Of a DNA stretch of 15,095 bases, positions 7,139-13,448 are shown in pieces; position 1 is the stretch's first letter; every line of letters starts with the position of its first letter. The stretch comes from Gaiellasilicea sp046594445 (GTDB lineage Bacteria > Actinomycetota > Thermoleophilia > Gaiellales > Gaiellaceae), in contig JBKJSM010000137.1 in the NCBI GenBank assembly GCA_046594445.1, positions 1 to 15,095 of the forward strand, in the 5' to 3' direction. Made by a program: the position numbers and the translations under genes. Under the pieces are notes generated by a model. The model ran no database searches. It was not told where the DNA came from and saw only the letters and a list, made by a program, of their open reading frames with translations.

Positions 7139-7434
7139 CAGAGGTCGAGCGCGCGTACGGGAAGCTGGCGCGCCTCGGCGATGTGGCGCGCCGGGTCGGG
7201 GTCGAGTGCGGCGCGCTCGGGCGAGTCGTAGTACACGGCGTTCGCGGCTTCGATCCCGCCCGGCCCGTCGTAGCCGAGGAGCCATGTGAACGTGTTCTCC
7301 TCGTCGCTCACCCAGGCGCCGAGCACCTCGAAGCCGAGCCGTCGCCGGAGCGGCAAGACGTGCTCGCGCCACTCCGCGATCCACTCCTCCAGCTTCCCGG
7401 TCCTGATCGTGTAGATGCGGAGGACGAGCTCCAT
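7138..7434 (-). CDS. NIPSNAP-family protein
   Basis: Small 98-aa protein of the NIPSNAP family (dimeric alpha/beta-barrel, ferredoxin-like fold). Visible family marks are the start LRIYTIRTGKLEEWIAEWRE, the middle FEVLGAWVSDEENTFTWLLGYDG and the final helix region with YYDSPERAALDPDPARHI. The length equals a single domain. No catalytic residues are established for this family and no reaction should be assigned. ATG 7434 is 2 bases after the glycosyltransferase stop, and its own stop shares a base with the flippase ATG, so it is co-translated with glycan genes. That is an unexpected place for this family. It could be a ligand-binding or accessory protein of the pathway, or a passenger gene. 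Confidence 0.85.
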   Translation of the reverse strand: MELVLRIYTIRTGKLEEWIAEWREHVLPLRRRLGFEVLGAWVSDEENTFTWLLGYDGPGGIEAANAVYYDSPERAALDPDPARHIAEARQLPVRALDL

Positions 7435-7436
7435 GC

Positions 7437-8387
7437 TCAGAGGCGAGCGTAGAGATCGAGCAGGCGGTCGGTCACGCGCTCGACGTCGTGGACCCGCTCG
7501 ACGTAGGCGCGCGAGGCGGCCCCGAGCTCGCGCCGCCGCGACGCGTCGGAGACGAGCGGCCGCACTGCCTCGCGCAACGTGGCGGCGGTGGCCGAGACGA
7601 TCGGCACGCGCGTCCCGAATGCCTCCTCGCTGCGGCGCACGGCCTCGTCGTGCAGGAACGTGACGACGGGCTTTCCGAGCGCCATCGCCTCGATCGCGAA
7701 GAGGCCGTACCAGCCGGCGTTCAGCTGGTCGACGACGATGTCGGCCGCTCGGTAGCGCTCGAGCGCCTCGTCGTGGTGCATCCCCTCGACGAGCTCGAGG
7801 TCGGCATCGAGCCCTTCCACCGCAGCGATCACGTGCTCCGTCCCCTTGCGGCGGCGGGAGGACGGTGCGTGCACGATCAGCGGGCGGGCTCGGTCGGAGG
7901 GAGGGGCTGGTGCGATCCGGGCGAGATCGACCCCCGGCGGGATCACCTCGGCGTCCGGCACCCAGCGGATCGCGTCGTAACTACCGACGACCCGTGCGTC
8001 GGCCTTTCGGCCGGGGGCAAGCTGCTCGGGCGTCTTGCCACGGATGTCGGAGCCGAGGTAGTGCATGACCGACTTCTTGCGCGCGGCGCGAAGGATCGGG
8101 AATTGGAGCGACTGCGGGACGAGCGTCAGCCCGAAGTGGAAGTGGAAGACGTCGGTCTGAGGCAACAACCGTGCCAGCGCGGTCCACTGCTGTGCCTGCC
8201 GCCGCGCGAAACCCCCTCGGCGATCGAGCGAGCAGTCCGCTTCCGGGTGGAGCTTGTATCGCTCGAAGACGACGAGCCGGGCGTCGACGCCGCGCCGCCG
8301 GAGCGCCTGGGCGTTCGTCCACGGCACCCCGGCCGTGTTGACCGGGCAGAGCGTGACCCGCAGCGGCCGCTCAGGACGGCTGTGCAC
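7437..8387 (-). CDS. GT4-like glycosyltransferase (GT-B fold)
   Basis: Transfers a sugar from a nucleotide donor to a lipid-linked or other acceptor at the cytoplasmic side of the membrane. 316 aa from GTG 8387, rather short for GT4 (usually 350-400). The N-terminal domain starts at strand LRVTLCPVNTAG (9-20), with HFHFG (82-86) and HYLGSDIRG (109-117), motifs of this subfamily. The C-terminal domain begins near VHAPSSRRRKGT (172-183), with the donor-binding region GWYGLFAIEAMALGKPVV (225-242). In the EX7E motif only the second Glu (E233) is present; the first position is Gly. GTG 8387 directly follows an in-frame TGA (8396-8394), so the start cannot be further upstream. The gene lies 6 bases after a 36-codon mini-ORF and 2 bases before the NIPSNAP gene. 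Donor and acceptor are unknown. Confidence 0.88.
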   Translation of the reverse strand: MHSRPERPLRVTLCPVNTAGVPWTNAQALRRRGVDARLVVFERYKLHPEADCSLDRRGGFARRQAQQWTALARLLPQTDVFHFHFGLTLVPQSLQFPILRAARKKSVMHYLGSDIRGKTPEQLAPGRKADARVVGSYDAIRWVPDAEVIPPGVDLARIAPAPPSDRARPLIVHAPSSRRRKGTEHVIAAVEGLDADLELVEGMHHDEALERYRAADIVVDQLNAGWYGLFAIEAMALGKPVVTFLHDEAVRRSEEAFGTRVPIVSATAATLREAVRPLVSDASRRRELGAASRAYVERVHDVERVTDRLLDLYARL

Positions 8388-8393
8388 GAAGAT

Positions 8394-8504
8394 TCACGGA
8401 CCCGCGACGACATCGGCACCCGCGCGTGTGATTTCGCGAGCTACCGTACGGCGCCCCGTGGGTGGGTGGGGGGTGGTGAGGTGGATCGCGGCAAGGCGTT
8501 CCAT
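8394..8504 (-). pseudogene. 36-codon mini-ORF resembling the N-terminus of a glycosyltransferase (remnant or small protein)
   Basis: An ATG at 8504-8502 shares a base with the stop of the ATP-grasp gene (TGATG), opening a 36-aa frame that ends at TGA 8396-8394. It starts ERLAAIHLTTPHPP and continues to TRAGADVVAGP. This resembles the first strand, loop and second strand of GT4 enzymes (a HLTT.HPP... start, then ...E...AG.DV...P). The frame is the same as that of the following glycosyltransferase, separated by only TGA, ATC and TTC before its GTG. Because that glycosyltransferase has its own complete N-terminal Rossmann strand, the mini-ORF is more likely the stump of a deleted gene or a coupling leader peptide than a lost extension. 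It is also possible that it is never a stable product. Confidence 0.4.
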
Positions 8505-9562
8505 CAGTCCGCCGCGTGCGACGCCGAGTTGACGACGGGGCCGTCGAAGTCGACCTGGTCGAAGTAGCGCAAGCTCGCGCGGCCCGGCTGGACTCGCGAC
8601 CGAAGCGCCGCGAGCTCCTCGTCCGAGATCTCCCCCAGTGCGCGCTTGACGCCAAGGTAGGGCAGGTTGAGGTCGTCCTGGTAGACGATCGTCGAGATCC
8701 GCGGGTTGATCTCGATCACGTGCTCGCCGACGAGCTGGATGTTGAAGAACCACTCGATCGCGAGGTCCGCCACGAGCTTGTCGGCGGTCGCCATCAGCTC
8801 CTCGTCCTCGAGCGTGACGAAGTACATCGCGAGGCCGGCGCGCATCGCCTCCCGCGTCTTCGGGTGACCGAGCACGACCCGCTCCCCGTCCGCGATCCCG
8901 TCGATCGTGCGCTCGCCGCCGGTCGCAAGCTCCATCACGAGCAGGTCGGGGCCACCCTCGTCGGGCAGCAACTCCACCGCCTCCTCCAGGCGCATCGCCA
9001 CCGATCCTGGCCGCTCGTTCAGGAGCTGGTGCGCGCGGTCGACGGTCGGGTCGAGGACACGGAAGCCGCGCGAGCCGGAGGAAAAGACGGGCTTGAAGCA
9101 GACGGGGCGGTCGGGGTAGCCAAGCTCGGCGGCGGCGGCGGCGACCTCGGCCGCTCCGTTCACGCGGCGGAACTCCGGCCCCTTGATCCCAAGCCGCTGC
9201 AGCAGTGCGTAGGTTTCCGCCTTGTCGTTCGAGCGGTGGATCGTGTCGGGCGAAGAGACGAGCACCGGCACGGGAAAGCGCTCGCGGTGCGCCGCGAGCC
9301 CCTCGAGGTCGAACGAGGACTGGGGGAGGACGACGTCCACACCCTCCCGCTCGACGACGTCGAGCATCGCGTCCGCAAAACCCGGGTCGGAGCCGGCGGG
9401 CACGATGTGGAACGCGTCGCAGAGGTGGCGGCCGATCGAGCGCTCGCTCATGTCGGTGCCGATAAGCCGCACTGTCCGCTCGCCGTTGGCCCGCAGGCCC
9501 TCGAGTAGCGCCGCCGTTCCGGGAGCGCCCGAGGCGCTGACGAGGACGGTCACGTCCCTCAC
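8504..9562 (-). CDS. ATP-grasp enzyme, carbamoyl-phosphate-synthase-large-subunit-like
   Basis: Cytoplasmic ATP-dependent ligase, 352 aa, that likely activates a carboxylate as an acyl-phosphate for attack by an amine or similar group. An N-terminal pre-ATP-grasp Rossmann part (VTVLVSASGAPGTAALLEGL, 4-23; IGTDMSE, 34-40) is followed by the ATP-grasp core: NDK (112-114), CFKP with K157, the flexible loop SSGSRGF (161-167), N274 and EINPR (284-288) as Mg2+ ligands. The layout resembles CarB/PylC-like family members, not D-Ala ligases. The substrate is unknown. GTG 9562 overlaps the previous stop (GTGA); a second in-frame GTG at 9553 is possible. It lies directly after the deacetylase-like gene and before the mini-ORF and glycosyltransferase. 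A second, different ATP-grasp gene is in the same operon. Confidence 0.88.
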   Translation of the reverse strand: MRDVTVLVSASGAPGTAALLEGLRANGERTVRLIGTDMSERSIGRHLCDAFHIVPAGSDPGFADAMLDVVEREGVDVVLPQSSFDLEGLAAHRERFPVPVLVSSPDTIHRSNDKAETYALLQRLGIKGPEFRRVNGAAEVAAAAAELGYPDRPVCFKPVFSSGSRGFRVLDPTVDRAHQLLNERPGSVAMRLEEAVELLPDEGGPDLLVMELATGGERTIDGIADGERVVLGHPKTREAMRAGLAMYFVTLEDEELMATADKLVADLAIEWFFNIQLVGEHVIEINPRISTIVYQDDLNLPYLGVKRALGEISDEELAALRSRVQPGRASLRYFDQVDFDGPVVNSASHAAD

Positions 9563-10200
9563 GAGAGGTCGATCCGGTCGGCGGCGAGCTGGTCGAGGCG
9601 CCGCTCCTTCTCCTCCTCGAGCATCGCGCGCATCGTCTCGCCCATCCGCGTGCCCGGGTAGACCCAGATCTCGGGGTGCGTGAGCAGCTGCAGCCAGGGG
9701 AACGCGCTGTCGCGCAGCTCCTCGTGCGGGCACCCCGAGCGCCAGTGCTGGTTCGAGTCGGAGCGGTACGTCTCGGGGTCGAACCACGGCGACTCCATCA
9801 CGTTGACCGCGCCCTCGACCGACGCGCGCATGTACTGGGGGTCGGGGTTGTGCCAGGCCAGTACGGGGTCGAAACGCTCGTCGAGGTCGACTCGCGGGTA
9901 CACCGCGTGCAGCCCGACGCGGTGTCCGAGCTCGCGCAACCGCTCGAGCGCGGCCTCGCCCTCCGACGAGCTGAGGTTGTAGAAGATCGAGCCCGTCATC
10001 AGGAAGTAGGTCGCCTGCGCGCCGGCAGAGGCCTCGAGCTCGGCCATCCGCAGCGCCGCGTCAAGCGAGAGGTCGACGTCGTGGCGGAGGATCAGGTCGC
10101 CCTCCTGCGGCTCGCCCTCGAAGAATGCAAATCGGTAGCCGCCCTCCTTCGCCGCCTCGAGCAGGTCGGCGTAATGGGCGAGGTCAAAGGCGCAGCTCAT
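9559..10200 (-). CDS. NodB/polysaccharide-deacetylase-like protein
   Basis: 213-aa protein with the NodB-homology (CE4-like) TIM-barrel pattern of a small cytoplasmic subgroup; no signal peptide is seen. The metal/catalytic motif RHDVD (39-43) corresponds to the TFDDG motif, AQATYFLMTGSIFYNL (61-76) to the following strand and loop, GHRVGLH (92-98) to the metal-His motif, SDSNQHW (147-153) and LLTHPEIWV (172-180) to conserved C-terminal motifs of this subgroup. If active, it would remove an acyl group from an amide or ester on a sugar; the reaction is not certain since many subgroup members are untested. ATG 10200 overlaps the methyltransferase stop (ATGA); six extra in-frame codons upstream are less likely. 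Its stop overlaps the ATP-grasp start, so deacylation and ATP-driven ligation may be consecutive steps (inference). Confidence 0.82.
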   Translation of the reverse strand: MSCAFDLAHYADLLEAAKEGGYRFAFFEGEPQEGDLILRHDVDLSLDAALRMAELEASAGAQATYFLMTGSIFYNLSSSEGEAALERLRELGHRVGLHAVYPRVDLDERFDPVLAWHNPDPQYMRASVEGAVNVMESPWFDPETYRSDSNQHWRSGCPHEELRDSAFPWLQLLTHPEIWVYPGTRMGETMRAMLEEEKERRLDQLAADRIDLS

Positions 10201-10820
10201 CGGCGGGTCAGCACCCACTGGAAGGTCCCGTCGCCCTCAGGCTCGGTGATCGTGACGACCTCGTCGCGCAGCAGCTCGAAGCCGGTCTCGGCGAGCATGC
10301 GGCTGTTCGTCTCCGGCGGAAAGCTGGAGAAGTACATCTGTACGCCGAGCCACTCACCCACCCAGCCGTCGCTATCGCCCGTCCCGAGCGCCGTCAGGAA
10401 CAAGCCGCCCGGCACGAGCCAGGAGTGGATGCGTGCGTACAGCGGCGCGAGCAGGTCGCGGGGTACATGGTTGAAGGAGTAGAACGCCGCGACCGCGTCG
10501 ACCGAGCCAGGCTCGAACCCGGCCTCGGTGAAGTCTGTGCGGACGAACTCGGCGCCGGGCACCCGCTCCCGCGCTCGGCTCAGCTGCGCCTCGGAGAGAT
10601 CGACGCCCGTGAGGCGGAAGCGCTCGGCAAGGAGCGCCGTCTCGGGGGTGCCGCCGCCGCATCCGAGCTCGACCACACCTGCTCCTTTCGGCAGCCGCGT
10701 GAGCAACTCGCCGCACCACTCGGCGCGCGGGTCGTTCGTGATCCGGCCCTTCCAGGACTCCCAGGTGTCGATCATGGCGTCGTACCCGGCGCCGACGAGC
10801 GCTGTGCGGGGATCGCTCAC
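10197..10820 (-). CDS. Class I SAM-dependent methyltransferase
   Basis: 207-aa soluble methyltransferase. The SAM-binding motif I is VVELGCGGGTPE (49-60), with motif II acidic residue in LTGVDLSEAQL (~71-81) and motif III near FVRTDF (~92-97); SFNHVPRD (~114-121) and a LVPGGLFL strand (~135-142) follow, as in UbiE/ubiquinone-type or small-molecule methyltransferases (Methyltransf_11/25 type). The acceptor is unknown; in this operon a sugar hydroxyl or carboxylate is plausible. GTG 10820 overlaps the stop of ATP-grasp 2 (GTGA), and its stop overlaps the deacetylase-like gene (ATGA), so it sits in the tightest part of the operon. Confidence 0.9.
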   Translation of the reverse strand: MSDPRTALVGAGYDAMIDTWESWKGRITNDPRAEWCGELLTRLPKGAGVVELGCGGGTPETALLAERFRLTGVDLSEAQLSRARERVPGAEFVRTDFTEAGFEPGSVDAVAAFYSFNHVPRDLLAPLYARIHSWLVPGGLFLTALGTGDSDGWVGEWLGVQMYFSSFPPETNSRMLAETGFELLRDEVVTITEPEGDGTFQWVLTRR

Positions 10821-12025
10821 TCGACCTCCACCTCGAGCAGGCGTGCCGCATCCTCCGCGCGCTGCAGTGCCTCGACGGATGTGTCCGCCGTCGCGATCAC
10901 GTAGCCGCGGCGATCGCCGTCGAGCCGCACCGGGCGGATCGTCTCGCCGATCTGAAGGTAGGTGTCCGCCTGCACGACGCCCTCCGCCGCGAGCACCGGC
11001 TCGAGCGGACCGATCGACCGCACCGTGCCGGTCGGCAGCGGCCCCGGCTGGGCGGTGAGGAAGCGGATCGCGAGCGGCTGCTTGAAGCGCGGCAGCGCGA
11101 GCTCGTCTGGGACCGGTTCGCCAAGCGCCTGGCGCAGCGCCACCTCGACGAGGTCGACGCCGACCGCGTGACGGACGAGGTCGGCCATCTGCCCGCCCGG
11201 GATCCGAGCCGCGACCTCGACCACCCGGACCGAGCCGTCGTCGGAGACGATCAGCTGCGGGAACGCAATCCCGTCGCGCAGGCCGAGCGCGCGGACCGAG
11301 TGCACGGCGACCCGCTCCGCCTCCTCCAGGACGTCCGCGAAGATCGAGGCCGGATAGACGTGGATCCAGCCGACGCCGAAGCCGATCCCCGGCGGGCGCA
11401 GGCGGTCGGACAGGGTCAGCGGGAACGCCTCGCCGTCGCGCGCGATCACGATCCCATTCAGCTCGAGCCCGTCGTGGAAGCCCTCGACGATCGCCTCGTT
11501 CGTAGGCGACTCGTCCAGCGCGACGTGGAGGTGCGCGTCCAGCTCGTCCTGCGACTCGATGTAGAAGATGCCGCGCTGCCCCCCCGAGTCGGCGGGCTTC
11601 AGCACCGCGGGAACGCCCACCGCGTCGAGCGCGACGCGGGCGCTCTGGAGGTCGCGCGCCGCGGCGAAGCGCGGCTGCGGGACGCCGGCATCGGCGAACG
11701 TCCGTCGCATCGCGATCTTGTTCGTCATCAGATGGGCGGTCTCGGCGCCGATCCCCGGGAGCCCGAGCTCCTCTGCGACGGCCGCCACGAACGGCACGGC
11801 GCGGTCGGCCGAGACGGTCAGCACCCCGTCGACGCCGTGGCGGCGCCCCACCTCGGTCACGGCGGCGACATCGGTGAAGTCGACCGCCTCACCCACGTCC
11901 GCGGCCGCGAGCCCGAGCGCGTCCGGATTCCGGTCGACCGCGACCACGCGCAGGCCGAACTCCTGGGCCCGCAGGATCGCGCGCCGCTGGTGCCGGCCCG
12001 CGCCGACGAAGAGGACCGTCTTCAC
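10817..12025 (-). CDS. ATP-grasp ligase, PurK/L-amino-acid-ligase-like
   Basis: 402-aa ATP-dependent carboxylate ligase. The N-terminal domain starts TVLFVGAGRHQRRAILRAQEFG (3-24), the GxGxxQ start seen in PurK/PurT and BacD-like amino-acid ligases. The ATP-grasp core shows TNKIAMR (101-107), VLKPADSGGQRG (141-152, K143 for ATP), E180-G-F hinge, and EVAARIPGG (270-278) for Mg2+ and substrate. A further C-terminal ~90-residue domain (~310-402) matches the C-terminal domain of amino-acid-ligase-type members, so attachment of an amino acid or amine to a carboxylate is more likely than purine synthesis; no purine gene is nearby. Start is GTG 12025, with no other start in the short upstream stretch. 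It lies 17 bases after the secreted inhibitor gene and overlaps the methyltransferase (GTGA). Confidence 0.88.
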   Translation of the reverse strand: MKTVLFVGAGRHQRRAILRAQEFGLRVVAVDRNPDALGLAAADVGEAVDFTDVAAVTEVGRRHGVDGVLTVSADRAVPFVAAVAEELGLPGIGAETAHLMTNKIAMRRTFADAGVPQPRFAAARDLQSARVALDAVGVPAVLKPADSGGQRGIFYIESQDELDAHLHVALDESPTNEAIVEGFHDGLELNGIVIARDGEAFPLTLSDRLRPPGIGFGVGWIHVYPASIFADVLEEAERVAVHSVRALGLRDGIAFPQLIVSDDGSVRVVEVAARIPGGQMADLVRHAVGVDLVEVALRQALGEPVPDELALPRFKQPLAIRFLTAQPGPLPTGTVRSIGPLEPVLAAEGVVQADTYLQIGETIRPVRLDGDRRGYVIATADTSVEALQRAEDAARLLEVEVE

Positions 12026-12032
12026 GGCCGCG

Positions 12033-12038
12033 ATGGTA
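12033..12038 (-). promoter_or_regulatory. Possible -10 box (TACCAT) before ATP-grasp 2
   Basis: Read on the - strand, TACCAT fits TANNNT and lies 7 bases before GTG 12025, the spacing expected for a leaderless transcript. No Shine-Dalgarno sequence precedes the GTG. No convincing -35 hexamer is seen at 16-19 bases. It could be an internal promoter that separates the glycan operon from the inhibitor gene; weak evidence. Confidence 0.25.
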
Positions 12039-12042
12039 TGTC

Positions 12043-12450
12043 TTAGGAGCTTGCGCGAGCGCTGAAGGTCGGTACCAAGAACGCCAGCCGCTTGAAGCGG
12101 GCGATCTGGCAGCCGTCCCGTAGCGTCAGCCGCGTCCACACCGCCCGCCCGCGATACGTGCCCTGCACGACCGCTTCCTGCGGGCCACCGTACTGCTGTG
12201 TGCACATCGCGTCCTGCGACACCGGCGCGAACGGACTTCGCATCCCCGCGAGCTTCTCGCACGCGCCGGCCGGCCGCGGTAGCGTGCCGCCCGCCGGCCC
12301 GCAGCGCAGCGTCCATCGCTTCACGTTCCCTGCGCTAGGTCCTTCCGGCCAGTAGGAGATCTTCAGCTCCGTCGTGGCGGTCGCCCCCGCGCTCGCGCCG
12401 GCGGCGATCACAGCGACGAGCGCGGTGAGGAGGAGGGTGACCCGGAGCAC
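12043..12450 (-). CDS. Secreted subtilisin-inhibitor-like (SSI family) protein
   Basis: 135-aa precursor of a small secreted serine-protease inhibitor of the Streptomyces subtilisin inhibitor family. A Sec signal peptide covers ~1-24 (LLLTALVAVIAAGASAGA). The mature part has the family pattern: WTLRCGPAGGTLPRPAGAC, PFAPV, DAMCTQQYGGP (81-90), V.G.Y.G, and DGCQIARF. Cysteines 50, 64, 83 and 114 match the two SSI disulfides (pairs 50-64 and 83-114). By alignment with SSI, where Met follows Cys-Pro as P1, the P1 residue here would be Gln85 with Gln86 as P1', unusual against Met, Lys or Arg. Start is GTG 12450. It is the first gene of the - strand group, 17 bases before ATP-grasp 2. Target protease unknown; self-protection of the cell surface is one idea. 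Confidence 0.87.
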   Translation of the reverse strand: MLRVTLLLTALVAVIAAGASAGATATTELKISYWPEGPSAGNVKRWTLRCGPAGGTLPRPAGACEKLAGMRSPFAPVSQDAMCTQQYGGPQEAVVQGTYRGRAVWTRLTLRDGCQIARFKRLAFLVPTFSARASS

Positions 12451-12466
12451 AGCGACAGGGTAGCGT
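12437..12466 (+). promoter_or_regulatory. Possible promoter of the divergent sugar-enzyme gene
   Basis: GTGACC (12437-12442), 18-base spacer and TAGCGT (12461-12466) lie 10 bases before ATG 12477. The match to consensus is weak (four of six in the -35; TANNNT in the -10). The -10 shares bases 12461-12462 with the -10 of the opposing promoter, so the two would compete for polymerase. Confidence 0.3.
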
Positions 12467-12484
12467 TCGTTTGCGAATGCTCAA
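12457..12484 (-). promoter_or_regulatory. Probable promoter of the inhibitor gene and - strand operon
   Basis: Read on the - strand: TTGAGC (12484-12479), 16-base spacer, TACCCT (12462-12457), then 6 bases to GTG 12450. Both hexamers fit a housekeeping-sigma promoter (TTGACA/TANNNT), and the distance to the GTG implies a leaderless transcript. The -35 box lies inside the first codons of the divergent sugar-enzyme gene. Seen by eye only. Confidence 0.45.
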
Positions 12485-13448
12485 GGGCAAGCGGATCCTC
12501 ATCACCGGCGGCGCCGGGTTCATCGCGACGACGCTCGCGCGGCAGCTCGTCGACGAGAACGAGATCGTCGCGGCCGACAACATGCATCGCGACGCGCTCT
12601 CGGGGACGCCACTCGCCGAACATCCGAACTTCACCCTCCACCAGGCCGACGTGCTCGATCCTGCGGCGATGCGCGAGCTGTCGGCGGGGGCGACGCACAT
12701 CGTCCATTGCGCCGCGATCGCCGGCGTCGACACCGTGCTCGAGAGTCCAGTGCGGACGATGCGTGTGAACGTGATCGGCACCTACAACGTGCTCGAGGCG
12801 GCGATCGAGACGCTCGACAGCCTCGAGCGCTTCATCGACTTCTCGACGAGCGAGGTCTTCGGCACGCACGCGTTCCGGGTCGAGGAGGGCCAGGTCTCGA
12901 CGATCGGCTCGGTGGGGGAGGCGCGCTGGACGTATGCGGTCTCGAAGCTCGCCGGTGAGCACATGGCGCACGCCTACCACGACGAGCTCGGCCTACCCGC
13001 GGTCACCGTTCATCCGTTCAACGTCTTCGGCCCCGGCCAGATCGGCGGCGGCGCGATTCGGGCGTTCATCGAGGCGGCGATCGCCGGGCGCGACCTGACG
13101 ATCCACGGCGACGGCTCTCAGATCCGCGCCTGGTGCTACGTCGACGACATGGTCGCGGGTTGCCTTGCGTGTTTGGAGGTGCCCGAGGCGGTCGGCCAGG
13201 CGTTCAACATCGGCAACCCGCGCGCGACGGTGACGATCTACGACCTGGCGCAGCGGATCAACCGGCTCGCCGGGGGCACGGGCGAGATCACGTTCCAGCC
13301 GCTCCACTATGCCGACGTCGAGCTCCGGATCCCGAACGTCGAGAAGGCGCGTGAGGTGCTCGGCTTCGAGGCGAAGGTCGACCTGGACGAGGGCCTAGAG
13401 AAGACGATCGCGTGGTATCGAGAGAAGACACTGAGCCCGTCCGCCTAG
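12477..13448 (+). CDS. Extended-SDR nucleotide-sugar epimerase/dehydratase/decarboxylase-like enzyme
   Basis: 323-aa cytoplasmic NAD(P)-dependent enzyme on nucleotide sugars. N-terminal Rossmann motif TGGAGFIA (10-17), acidic D34 at the end of strand 2 (NAD preference), HCAAIAGVD (77-85), STSEVFG (123-129), catalytic Y153-x3-K157 in WTYAVSKLAGEHM, PFNVFGPGQ (180-188), then QIRAWCYVDDMV (215-226) closing the active site. STSEVFG, RWxYxVSK and xxRxWxYVDD are shared with UDP-glucuronate decarboxylases (ArnA C-terminal half, UXS), but also with epimerases and 4,6-dehydratases, so the substrate remains open. ATG 12477 is chosen; TTG 12471 in frame is possible, with AGGG 12457-12460 at a suitable distance to it. 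The gene overlaps the aminotransferase by 37 bases and is divergent to the inhibitor gene. Confidence 0.88.
   Translation: MLKGKRILITGGAGFIATTLARQLVDENEIVAADNMHRDALSGTPLAEHPNFTLHQADVLDPAAMRELSAGATHIVHCAAIAGVDTVLESPVRTMRVNVIGTYNVLEAAIETLDSLERFIDFSTSEVFGTHAFRVEEGQVSTIGSVGEARWTYAVSKLAGEHMAHAYHDELGLPAVTVHPFNVFGPGQIGGGAIRAFIEAAIAGRDLTIHGDGSQIRAWCYVDDMVAGCLACLEVPEAVGQAFNIGNPRATVTIYDLAQRINRLAGGTGEITFQPLHYADVELRIPNVEKAREVLGFEAKVDLDEGLEKTIAWYREKTLSPSA

Noticed and set aside
6413..7231. 272-codon + frame opposite the flippase and NIPSNAP genes
   Set aside because: Asp/Glu/Arg-rich, no domain, complement of membrane helices; shadow frame.
7661..7715. Missing first Glu of the EX7E motif in the glycosyltransferase
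   Set aside because: The GWYGLFAIEAMALGKP pattern is a recurring subfamily variant, so loss of activity is not implied.
8516..9508. 330-codon + frame opposite ATP-grasp 1
   Set aside because: Charged low-complexity translation; the - strand has clear ATP-grasp motifs.
11168..12046. 292-codon + frame opposite ATP-grasp 2
   Set aside because: Asp/Arg/His-rich translation, no motif; shadow frame.
12504..12527. Third Gly of the GxxGxxG motif of the SDR is Ala (TGGAGFIA)
   Set aside because: This exchange is common among active extended SDR enzymes and is not a sign of inactivation.
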